Below, piece after piece: positions 1 to 9,361 of a DNA stretch of 22,430 bases (within the stretch, counting starts at the first letter, position 1; the number at the start of each line of letters is the position of its first letter). The DNA is from Thermomucor indicae-seudaticae (lineage: Eukaryota; Mucoromycota; Mucoromycetes; Mucorales; Lichtheimiaceae). The position numbers and the translations under genes are program-made. Below the pieces are notes generated by a model. That model did no database searches, was not told the origin of the DNA, and saw only the letters and a program-made list of their open reading frames with translations. The stretch lies in NCBI GenBank assembly GCA_000787465.1, contig JSYX01000582.1, positions 1 through 22,430 on the forward strand, in the 5' to 3' direction.

Positions 1-94
1 GCAAGGGCAGCCTGAGATTGCAAGTCAGTGATACTGCAAATAATAAAAAGCGTTACTCATTATTTCTTTTTACCGAGTTCACCCTATAGCACCA

Positions 95-927
95 CTAAGC
101 ATCAAGCTCTGGTATTGGCTTCAAGCAGTATTCATCCTTCACTGCCTTAATCATGACATCCCATGTAGATGGCCGCATGATATGCCCAATCCGTGCTGTA
201 TCACTGACGAGAAATATAAAATTAAGCGCCCTATGAAAGATTTAGCGTTCCGTTTTCACTTAATTTGATCGTAAACTTACAGCTGATCGCAGACGGAAAT
301 CTCTTTCAGTTGTTGGGATGCTTCAACAACCTTATCCCGGTATCTCAAGAATTCGTTAGTGACATCAACATCGTGTGTTATCCACTAGCACAGATCGTAA
401 GAAGAGATTGCTATTCCCAAAATGAACAGAGAACTTACCTTGACAGCGTTTTGGGGAAGCTTATACTTCTCCAGTCCAGCGCCCACGAGGTAATATAGTT
501 TGGGTCGATATGCTGGAACAATAGTGGAACTGTCAGAACTCTTTCCACTATCCAACTCAAAGGTACTATCGTTCGATTCATCGGTTTCACTCATCCTTCC
601 TTCCTGATCATGCTCGTGCTATTCAGGGAGTCAGGTATCGCCAACGCTGTATCGTGCTTGCATCTTGTTTCACAAATGCGTTACCTTTGACCGAAGTCTC
701 TTGCTCAGCAACCGATCTTCATCACCCATATCCTCTACCGTGAGTCCGCTATTAAATTCATCCCTACTGGATGACGTTGATGGCCCCCTCGCTGGCGATG
801 GCGGCCTTTTCTGTAGCACTTTACTCATGACGCTACTATTAGCTCTTAAGACATTATCAAGCAACTGAAAATAAACTGACAACACCGCGATGAGAGTCAA
901 TATCATGCGTTCTCTACCGTGAAGCAT
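95..927 (-). CDS. Hypothetical protein, four exons
   Basis: I do not recognise the family. The exons, read on the minus strand, are 927-685, 603-439, 384-281 and 203-95. All three introns have GT-AG borders and the phases join into one frame ending in TAG at 97-95, giving 206 residues. The start is uncertain. ATG 927 gives a hydrophobic stretch near the N-terminus (residues about 9-27), while ATG 828 would give a soluble 173-residue protein beginning MSKVLQKRPPSP. The open frame continues upstream of 927 without an ATG to about 1086, so a further 5' exon is possible. The middle is Ser/Asp/Glu-rich and looks disordered. The C-terminal 85 residues look folded, with patterns such as PKLYYLVGAGLEKYKLP and ARIGHIMRPSTWDVMIKAVK. 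The exon chain is well supported; the function is unknown. Confidence 0.6.
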
Positions 928-2849
928 AATGTAGTTACCAGGGTTCCCGCACACCACAGGGCCAGAGTCCCCATGCAATAATGCCCAAAGACGATGACGT
1001 GGCACTGGCCCCGCATGACGAATCACCCAGCCGTAAAAAAGGAGGCTTGCAAACCCTCCCAACACGATTGCAGACTCCAAAGGCTTCTATTATTGACGGT
1101 GTGATGATGTCCAGACAGATTTGCCGCCTCCGATATGGCGACATGACGCTCACATGCAGCGAAGAAAGGCAAAGTTCCTTAAAAAAGAACAGAAAGCAAG
1201 AGAAAGAAGGCAAAAGAACGAATTTCCGTCATTTTTATGCGGTCTGATGACGTCAGCCATAAGTTTTATGCAAGTTGTCTGTTTCATGTGATCTTAGCCA
1301 AACTAGATCCTCACTTGTTATTGTAAATACTTTGGTGTTGTTGGATATTTAGCATCTGGTTTCACATTCGGTTTGGAGAATGTACAATTAGTGTAACAGA
1401 TTAGAATAATGATATTAAGACGGACCGGTAAGCCTAATATTTGCTTCAATCAGGCGAGTAAGAGGTTGCAGTTTCATATTTTCTTACGGAAGATGGTCAA
1501 TGATGAGCTAGTAAATGCAGATACAGTGCAGGTTACATATACCAGCAGCAAAAGCTGCATAGCTTATTTTGAATCAGATGCCGCATACTGTTCCCTATGA
1601 CCATTGTCATGTCGCAGCTGCTTCAACTGGCAGCTGACTATTCATGCTATAGTACGCACAAATGAGTGTCTGTGATATATTCATGAATGCAAAGTTCGTG
1701 ACCACCTGTTCACTGATCGATAGTAGTGGCAGTCAATGCATTTATGACAAGTAGAGATCGAAAGCTTGGTTTGGCATGCGCATGGTTGTTTCTGCACGCT
1801 AACATACTGTTCGCTATTGCGAATAGGACTTATTACCATAACGAATAAACAATAGACATTTCATTACCGAAGCCGGTATAGACAAGCCGCAATAACAGAA
1901 GAAGCAGCCATTTGATATATCACAACGGAAAGCATGATTCGTATGCATATTAGCATGTTTTCATGAGTGTCACAAGTTCGAGGGCTTTATTAGTTGGAAA
2001 GCTCTCGGTTCTCACATGATGCAAGGCAAAGTTTACGCTATATTCCTGCATTTCCCTCCAAACGGACACTTGTTGCATCTTCCATCAGACAACTGGGAAA
2101 CGACGGTGAAATGGACATCAGTTTATGGATTATGTTACGTGGCGTGGCAAGAGCGCTGTCTGAAATATGCACGGGGCTTCATTTTTATTTTGCTTAAAGC
2201 CCATGTAAATTCTTTCTTGACGTTGTTTCTTTCTGCATTGTCTGTTTTGTTCTCTCGCCACAGTAAAAGTAAGCTAAATCTTGTATTTAAAGATTACCGG
2301 ATTTTAACAAGACATTCAATAAATAGCATTTACATTTGAGTAATATTAAAGTGACGCACATCATCCATTAATGCGTTCTCAATTGCAAACAGATCGCTGC
2401 AAAGAACTTTGATCGGTGTTCATCTACATGGTTTTCCTTTTTGCTTTTTGAGAAATTTTTGGTATCGTTGAGTGCTGCCAGAGATAGACAGCAACTGGAT
2501 GACGAACACAATTACTGTAATGATTTTGAAAATTGCATTTTTCGATATCGCAATCTAGCCAATTGTTCTGTACATCAATGCACGAAAGCCCTTCCATACT
2601 TTCCGTCAATAACCTTCAAGAATTTCGCCATCAAAAAATTGCTAGAACCTGCCAAGCCAGACTCAAGAATTGGTGTCAAAATTTATGGAAGGTCCTACAA
2701 AAGACGTTCTGGTGAACCGCCTAAAAAGATCTACTGTTATTACTGATCTTGTCCGAAAGAAGACCCGAAAATCGAATCAAAAGAATTATAGGTGTGCGTC
2801 AAACACAGATCACGTCTTTTTTTTGGCTGAATGAAGCTTCCCACTATAA
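928..2849. other. Gene-poor AT-rich intergenic region
   Basis: I see no supportable gene on either strand here. Open frames are short, mostly lack an ATG, show no splice-compatible continuation and have biased low-complexity translations. The left part (928-1240) may hold the 5' end or an extra 5' exon of the minus-strand gene ending at 95. The right end leads into the mobile-element debris at 2850-3261. No tRNA B-box (GTTCRANYC) was seen. Confidence 0.5.
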
Positions 2850-3011
2850 TGTTATTGGCTCTCGATATAATGGTACCATAGCCGAAAGTGATCACTGATC
2901 ATGTTATCGAATTTTGTGATATTTTCCAGTCCACAGAGACGGTAGGCTCAAAAATCGATCACTACATCGAGGTTTCATTATATCGGGCATCACTATATCG
3001 AGTGCTGACTG
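2850..3011. mobile_element. pogo/Tigger-like terminal inverted repeat, probable MITE relic
   Basis: Read on the minus strand from 3011, the sequence starts CAGTCAGCACTCGATATAG and continues with three imperfect copies of a 14-17 nt unit (CACTCGATATAGTGAT, GCCCGATATAATGAAA, CCTCGATGTAGTGATCG). This layout is typical of transposase-binding ends of pogo/Tigger elements. A TA dinucleotide (3012-3013) sits immediately outside, as expected for Tc1/mariner/pogo target sites. The opposite end is degenerate: CGATATAATG at 2863-2872 is the exact inverted match of CATTATATCG at 2976-2985, in similar flanking sequence. The left border near 2850 is approximate. At about 160 bp with no coding capacity it is best read as a non-autonomous copy. 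The family assignment is inference from end structure only. Confidence 0.5.
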
Positions 3012-3012
3012 T

Positions 3013-3261
3013 ACGATCGATCAGGTCCCCCCAACAGTCGCAAACATTGTCAAAGACAGCATGCAGCAGGCCAGCATTGACACCAGGAAATATTCGGCAC
3101 ATTCAATTCGTTCAGTAGCCAGCACCAATACTGTTCAGTTAGGTCATTCAATAGACTCAGTAAGACAACATGCGCACTGGAGCCAACAGTCGAACACGTT
3201 CGGAAAATACTATTATAAACATTGCATCGGGAAGACACCAGCACACAGCTCAAAGGATTGA
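3013..3261 (+). pseudogene. Tyrosine recombinase fragment, DIRS/Crypton-like
   Basis: This is the C-terminal catalytic part of a tyrosine recombinase, without the upstream part. The frame opens next to the pogo-like end and runs to TGA at 3259-3261. It shows VPPTVANIVKDSMQQA, then the HxxR box in YSAHSIRSVAST, then the box containing the second His/Trp and the nucleophile Tyr, VRQHAHWSQQSNTFGKYYYK. The order and spacing (HxxR, about 25 residues, H-x-W, about 10 residues, Tyr) match the recombinases of DIRS/Ngaro retroelements and Cryptons, which are abundant in early-diverging fungi. The first catalytic Arg region is missing, so this is a relic. ATG 3061 lies inside the domain and is not a true start. 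DIRS versus Crypton cannot be decided from this piece. Confidence 0.7.
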
Positions 3262-3832
3262 TTTTTTCTTTTGCTACGGAAGATCATACCAGGATTAAGC
3301 ACGACATGCTACTCTATAAAAAATAAACAATGAACAAACTCTATTCATATCTTTCTGCAAGTATTCGTAAAACGTCTTCTTTTGGCTGGATAAAGATGGT
3401 ATATATGACCAGGCAAAAAAGCTTTCGATATCACTGGGCCGGCTGTACCACATCTTCTGTCCTCGTTTCGTCAACCCTGGCTTTGCTGTGCACGGATTAA
3501 TTCGACGCCGCTATAAAAATGACACACTTACATTAGTCACTGTTTCTATTGCATGTAGCAAACAATTATATTTCTTCTGAAACATAAAGTAGCGCAAAGG
3601 ACAAGCAAAGGGCAATATCAACTTGTAGCCACCGCCTTCTTAAAAAAAAAGGGAGCTATTTGGATAGCCAGTAGCTCACAAGTTGCGCCGGCTCGTGTTC
3701 TATGTCTTTAAAAATTCCCTCTAGTATAGAATGCCGGCCTCGTCACCTCCATGTAATTGAAGATCTAGCCGGCCTCTTTGCGACTCCATCCCCGAGGAAG
3801 ACCATGGCCTTCTTACGAAGTAAGCGCTATTG
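3262..3832. other. Intergenic, no gene seen
   Basis: No open frame of convincing composition occurs on either strand. The right half contains several GCCGGC sites and is more GC-rich than the left. The segment probably includes the 3' flank of the small minus-strand gene ending at 3833. Confidence 0.4.
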
Positions 3833-4069
3833 TCATGGCTCGGGATAACCATCGAGTCTCTGCAAGGGGCGGAATCGGGCCCATACCTTCCAATGTCCAT
3901 CGGATATGGGTGCCAGCTTTGTCATGATAAAACTCACATAGTCCGGAGTTTGAGTCAGTCCTGAGAAGAAGTTGAAGAATGCGGCTTTGGTCTGTGGACC
4001 GGTCTCAGACACTTTTCGGAATTTGAAATTCCGGGTCCATAAATTTCAAGCGCCCTTACGCTGCACCAT
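3833..4069 (-). CDS. Small conserved-looking protein, 62 aa, two exons
   Basis: Exon 1 is 4069-4060 (ATG GTG CAG C). The intron 4059-4012 has a good GTAAGG donor and an AAAAG acceptor. Exon 2 is 4011-3833, ending in TGA. The phase-1 join yields a compact 62-residue protein that starts MVQLSETGPQTKAAFF and contains TPDYVSFIMTKLAPIS, DGHWKVWARFRPLQ and RLDGYPEP. The composition is that of a real folded protein (aromatic- and basic-rich, no low complexity), unlike random frames nearby. Without the splice, a TGA interrupts the same frame between the ATG and the rest. The ATG lies 21 bp from the SF3A3 start on the other strand, so the two would share one very short divergent promoter. I do not recognise the family; a small mitochondrial subunit is one guess. 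It may also be a pseudogene fragment. Confidence 0.42.
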
Positions 4070-4090
4070 GGTAGCGAAGAGGGTGCTACA

Positions 4091-6003
4091 ATGGACAACT
4101 TGCTGGAACAACAAAGAGGGTATGTTAAATATTTCATGCCGATTTCCTACAGGTATTAGTACTTACGTCGCCGCTATAGGGCTCATGAAGAAATTGAACG
4201 CTTGGAGCAGGCGATTGTAGATCGGTATATGAGCGAAGCAAAGACTCATCGCGAGCGTCTTCGGAATGAACACATTGTCAATAAATTCTTGACACGCATC
4301 GTTGAAAAGAGTCAGTTCTTGTATGATGCATATGAAGACAAGAATGGGTATGTGAAAGCCAAAGGGAAAAAAGAGCGTTCATACTAAGTCATTCGTGATC
4401 GAAACTCTAGACTTCGTCAATCCGAGATCGAAGCACTTTCGGGTTCTTCAGAATTTAGCGAATTTTACGAAAGATTACGTGTGATAAAAGATCATCATCG
4501 CAAATACCCAAACGAGCCAGTGGAGCCCCCAGAGCTTGAATTTATCCGTGCGAATCAAGGTGATGAGGAAAATGGTGGTGACGATGAAGGTAATAAAAAC
4601 AAAGTCGAGTCCACATAGTTGATATCCAAGCTAATTCGGTCGACATATAGAGCTCGAAAAACTATTTTCTGGAGAAGAGAGTTTCGGAAGGTACCTTGAC
4701 CTTAATGCATTACATGCACAGTATATCAACCTCAAGGGTGTCAAGAAACTGGATTATCTTCATTACCTGAGCGACTTTGACAACTTTACAAAGACTTACC
4801 CCAAAGCCATCAAATCAAATCCAGAATACAGAAAGTAAGTAATTATTTGGCCAAAGTTGTGGAGCGGTGCTTACCAGCAAATGAACTTAGGTACTTGGAT
4901 GAACTACGAGCGTATCTAGTTTCATTTTTCCGACGCGCGCGTCCTTTATTTGACTTGGACGATCTTGAGACCAAGGCACGAAAAGAGTTTGAAGAAAAAT
5001 GGGTTCAGGGCAAAGTACCGGGCTGGGAGGATGTTGCTGCTGCTCACGCCGATGCTAGCCTCTATTGCAAAGCATGTAGGTATAGCCATGCGCACAGTTA
5101 GATAGACGATGGACTAACCTACAGCAAACAGGTCAAAAGCAGTTTACCAAAAAGACGGTGTTTGATGGACATTTGAAAGGGAAGAAACATATTAATAACC
5201 AAAAGAAACTTGAGGAACAACAGCAAAACGGCAACAGCGTGAACGGTGAAAACGGAAAAAGCTCAACGGAAAATGGCAATGACAATGGTGCCATCAAGGA
5301 GGATAAAAAGAAGGCCACAGCATGGCACGAAGTACTGATAAGTAAATATGCGGAAGCTTTATCAAACATCCGAGAGGAGACCAAAGCCAATGTCGAAAGA
5401 AAGCAGGCATTGACAGATAAAGAACGAACTGTAAGTAACCTAGCGTACAGTAAATGCTATCTGCGGGCGGCATGGAGACTGATCATTGACTATAGTTGGA
5501 GCAAGATCAAGATGAAATAGATCTTGCTGAACAAGAGTCGGACGACGAGGATGAGGACCGGATATACAACCCATTAAAACTTCCTCTCGGCTGGGACGGC
5601 AAACCGATCCCATACTGGCTATATAAACTACACGGTCTAGGTGTAGAATATCCCTGCGAAATTTGCGGGAACTATGTATATATGGGTCGCAAGGCGTTTG
5701 ACAAGCATTTCCAAGAATGGAGACACGCACACGGTATGCGTTGTTTGGGTATTCCCAACACAAGACATTTCCATGAAATCACAAAGATTGAGGATGCATA
5801 TGCTCGTAAGTAATTTCTTTATCCAACGATATATTTATATAGTTATCACTGATCTGCTATTACTTTTAGTTTACGAGAAATTGAAACGGGAAGGTGCTGC
5901 AGATGACTTTAAGGCAGACCTGATGGAGGAATATGAGGACGAAGAAGGAAACGTATTTAACAAGAAGACATACGAGGATCTGAGACGACAGGGTATTCTG
6001 TAG
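4091..6003 (+). CDS. SF3A3: Splicing factor 3A subunit 3 (SF3a60, Prp9 family)
   Basis: This is a subunit of SF3a, the U2 snRNP complex needed for branch-point recognition and pre-spliceosome assembly in the nucleus. Exons are 4091-4119, 4180-4347, 4411-4589, 4651-4834, 4891-5075, 5132-5430, 5496-5805 and 5870-6003. They join in frame into 495 residues, close to the roughly 500 of animal SF3A3. The start MDNLLEQQR aligns with the family N-terminus. A U1-like C2H2 finger has C246, C249, H262 and H268, with the C249 codon split by an intron. An Asn/Lys/Glu-rich linker and an acidic stretch follow. The diagnostic block [19 protein letters not shown] leads into the matrin-type finger (C402, C405, H419, H425) and [12 protein letters not shown]. 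The C-terminus [13 protein letters not shown] is the family ending. Nothing is broken. Confidence 0.96.
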
Positions 6004-6391
6004 AATTTATGTAACCTAATAACGAATAAACATTGTGCTCTTTCAGACCCTTTTGCTATGAATGCCTATTGGATCGACGCTTTAAAACGATCGATGCACA
6101 TTAGCTTAATTCGCGCCGATGCAAGAACACATATAAAGTATCGTTTGTGTTAACTAGGGGGCCCGGATGCCCGAACTGATATGTCGCGCGACTGCCAATG
6201 ACAGCTATATCAGTCAAATCGCAGGAAGTATTATTAAGAGATAAAGATAAGACTGCCTTGAAGAGATGATCTATGTCATAATCACACTTTAGACTATCAC
6301 CGAGAGTGGACGCCATGCTTGGATAACAAGTCAAAGACTTGGAAGCGCAAATCAGACGCATTTTTGAAACTCCAACTCTTTTTGTCTCAAG
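6004..6391. other. Intergenic: SF3A3 3' flank and promoter of the PIP-box gene
   Basis: An AATAAA-type signal occurs near 6025 in the 3' flank of SF3A3. A perfect 10-bp palindrome GTCGCGCGAC lies at 6183-6192, about 200 bp upstream of the next ATG. A minus-strand ATG frame of 86 codons (6361-6101) crosses the region; it starts only 30 bp from the plus-strand gene and I do not count it as a gene. Confidence 0.4.
6183..6192. promoter_or_regulatory. CG-rich palindrome, possible G1/S-type element
   Basis: GTCGCGCGAC is a perfect palindrome whose TCGCGCGA core resembles E2F/MBF-class binding sites. Its place about 200 bp upstream of a gene for a PCNA-binding protein makes replication-phase control plausible. 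Function is inferred only from the motif and context. Confidence 0.3.
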
Positions 6392-7028
6392 ATGTCAAGC
6401 CAAAGCAGTAATGCGGATTCCGATGACGATGTTGTTATGGATGAGTCTTCAAGCAGCCGACATTCACGACGCTCGATGCCACCAATAATGAGACAGACGC
6501 GAATGACCGCTTACTTCCCAAAAGAAACGCAGGTGACTCGGGCAGATCACAGCAACAGTACTGTCAGTAGAAATCTCGTCGAAAATGTTGCTGCTCGCAT
6601 AAAAGCGGCTGTGCCCAACGACGATGATGTTTGGGACATGCGTGACATGGCCAGCAGTAGTGGTCACCATCGACAGCACAGGAACCAAATTTCAGGAGGA
6701 GGTTCCGATTTGGAAAAACTGGATGCTCTACTATTGCCTCAGGGCCAGGACGGACCCAAAATACGGCCACGCATTAACCAAAAGCAAAAGTCCTTTGCCG
6801 ATGTGATTGCGAAGATAAAACCGAAATCTGCTGCTGCTGCAAAGTAAGGAACGGCTTTGTTCGTCCAGTGATAATCCGCTTAGGAACTTTTTTAGATCCA
6901 TACGAATGCCAGCAAAGGTTCTTGACGCTGCCTCGATCTCTCAAAAGAACCCTGGGTTGTCCCCAGCTGAAGCTGAGCAGCGAATGCTAGAGCGTATACG
7001 CGCCAAAAGGAAAAAGTCTTCCAAATAA
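6392..7028 (+). CDS. PIP-box (PCNA-interacting) disordered protein
   Basis: Exons 6392-6843 and 6896-7028 join through a GTAAGG...TTTTTTAG intron to give 194 residues. Residues 35-42 read QTRMTAYF, an exact match to the PCNA-interacting consensus Q-x-x-(I/L/M)-x-x-aromatic-aromatic, followed by PK. The rest is low-complexity and probably disordered: a Ser/Asp-rich N-terminus, a His/Gly middle, a conserved-looking block INQKQKSFADVIAKIKPK, and a basic tail with AEQRMLERIRAKRKKSSK that may act as a nuclear localisation signal. A role at the replication fork or in DNA repair through PCNA is a reasonable inference. I cannot assign a named family. The stop codon lies 12 bp from the stop of the convergent gene, so the 3' UTRs must overlap. 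Confidence 0.72.
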
Positions 7029-7040
7029 CATCTCTCTTGT

Positions 7041-9346
7041 TTAACCATTAATACGAGCAACAAGGCTTGCTAATGTCGCCCTGCGAACAAACTGCGACCA
7101 GGTCTTTGTCTTTTGTTTGGATGCACACAATCGCAAGTAGGGCTGTTCCTGTGCACTAGCGCACACATCCGTGTCGCAGATATCCCAGTCTTGTTCTTGC
7201 CTGGTGCCGTGTTGAAACAAGACCGTAGCGGGTTGGTGGTTATCAGGCAATCGAAGCTCGGTCAACGACAAGGCTTTCCGGAGAGAGATGGGAGTGTCGC
7301 TTTTTGGTAGTAGCAGCGTCTCGGTGCTGACCATCCTTCGTAGGCGCGATGGTCCCGCAACAGTGGATGGCTAAATAAAGGAGAGAGAGAAAAAATATGA
7401 ATAACGACGACGCTTTTGGACAAAAGTGATCCCAATAGATACTTTGTTGAGAGGATCGCGTCTGGCAGTCTGAGAAAGATCGAGTGACGAGGAAGAGATG
7501 TGAGAACAAGGACGATAGCGAGCATGATGAAATACCAGGTCTTGCTTTGTTGCCTTTTCAATGATCCACAAGTGCTCAGTGGCATTACCGATACAAGCGA
7601 ATTCTTTGGCTACTACTGGATGAAGGAGTGGCGAGCGGTCATCCCGATCTTGTTTGGTCTCTATTGCTGCTGGTGGACTGGTGTTGCAGTCCAAATGTGA
7701 CGGAAACAGACTGATGGGCGGCGACCTGTCGAGCATTGGAGAGCCCATATAAGGTGGAGAAGACACTGATTTCGGTACAGAGCACAGATAATGCACTTGG
7801 CGAAGAGCAATAATATCTCCGTGTAGTACTGGTTTCATCCGACCAATCTCGATGTCTACGTTGAGTCGTTCGTCTGTTGATACATCGTCGTCTCTGCCAA
7901 GTCCCAAGTTGGGCATTTCAACAACCCATTGCAGCGAGATTTTATCATCAACCACGTCCGGATCGACGATTTCCACACCACGCACTTTCCCACCACTACT
8001 ACTGTATGGCGCGGCAGCAGCTGCAGCTGCAGCACGTACAAGGACCATACGATGAGAAGGTATAGGTTCTGTCAGCAGCGGTTGGGTGGCCGCAGACTCA
8101 CAAGCCGGATACAGATTAATTTCGCTGCCGACACGAATAGACGTTGGTTGATACGTAGTTTCTAGATGTAAGAAGTCTGTTGTATGCAGGGAGGATTCCA
8201 GGCGCCAAAGGTATTGGCATGCCTTTGTATGCATCGATTCTAGCGAAGCTGTGGTATTAAACAGGATCAAAGAAGTTGACGATGATTTGCATTTGTTGCC
8301 AGCGTGGACTCGCCAACTTAGATAACCTGAAGTGTATACGTTACGAAGTTTGATGGGGAAGTGTAACGGTATGCGATGAATGAAATGGTCCATGATTTGT
8401 TTGATGGTCTCCCGTTGTCGCGCTGGGAGGTATTCATGAATTGGTTGAACATCGCTACGCTTGATGATTGTCCAACCTTGCGCTGCACGCCGTAACGCCT
8501 CGATATTATCCTTTTGGAGAAGACATGGCTTGAACTTGAATGACTCTTGCTCCTCCTCTTCTTCTTCTTGCAGCAGCAGCAGACCTTCTGGCTAATAGCA
8601 TTTGCTTAGGTATCTAAGGATACAAACTGATACGCGTACACATATATACCTTGACGAAGGCGTTGCTGTAACGCAGATATTTGGACTTGCAACTCTGCAT
8701 TTATTTCGTCTTTTGTCAGACGCAGGTGATACAATCTATCTTTTTCCGTCTGTTTAAACATTCGCTTCACGTGGATCTTGTGTCCTATATGCAAACGGAA
8801 CACGATGAGAACTCCTTCCCTTGTAATATGAATAGGACACAAAACGATAATACCCAGTATGATTTTCTGTGGCCAAAGAAAGCCAAATTCCTGCCATAAT
8901 TTACATAGCGATTGCCAGGCCATTGGAGGATCGGTAGGCCAGTATTGCAAGGCTTCATCAAGCGCGTTCTGAAACTTGATGGTAGGTCTCAAAATGTTGT
9001 TGACAGGAAACCAGGCACAAGTATCGAGATGCAACATATGCAGCATCTTGTGGTGTTTCGCGGGTTGATGGAAAATCAGATAGCATTCCGACAGGGCGTG
9101 AAGCATAGCATGATCATGTAGACTCCATACGACGCCCGTTTGAACCAGATTATCTGTCCAGTCACTCTGAGTGACGAGGCACAATCTCGGATGTGTCTTC
9201 TCTATTAGGATCCGGATAATAGGCATCTCTCTCTGCACGAAACAAGGTCGGTCGGCCACGGTTCCTGAAGGACAGATCGCATGGCGCCACTTGATTCGCT
9301 CCAATATTTTTTCATTCAAAGTTTCATCTAGTATTCTCGATTCCAT
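7041..9346 (-). CDS. Large protein with probable fungal MACPF-like domain
   Basis: Minus-strand exons are 9346-8854, 8784-8650, 8587-7443 and 7370-7041. Phases agree and give 700 residues ending in TAA. Residues about 120-175 (IKFQNALDEALQYW, WQEFGFLWPQKIILGHKIHV) look like the MACPF-like module seen in many Mucoromycota and Glomeromycotina proteins. The following GWTIIKRSDVQPIHEYLP fits the segment that usually comes after it. A charged helix with a Gln/Glu run follows the module, and an eight-Ala run lies mid-protein. The C-terminal part is unrecognised. The 69-nt first intron has no stop and a length divisible by three, so it could be read through. Splicing is preferred because it restores ILGHKIHV. 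A further 5' exon is likely: an ATG frame at 9637-9362 lies just upstream and an acceptor (TACTAG) sits at about 9327. Pore formation is not implied. Confidence 0.6.
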
Positions 9347-9361
9347 AAAGATTAAAGCAGG

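Noticed and set aside
2016..2339. 107-codon plus-strand ATG frame
   Set aside because: Low-complexity hydrophobic translation in an AT-rich region, with no motif and no splice partner; likely chance.
5440..5763. 107-codon minus-strand frame
   Set aside because: It is antisense to the matrin-finger exon of SF3A3 and shows no protein-like motifs.
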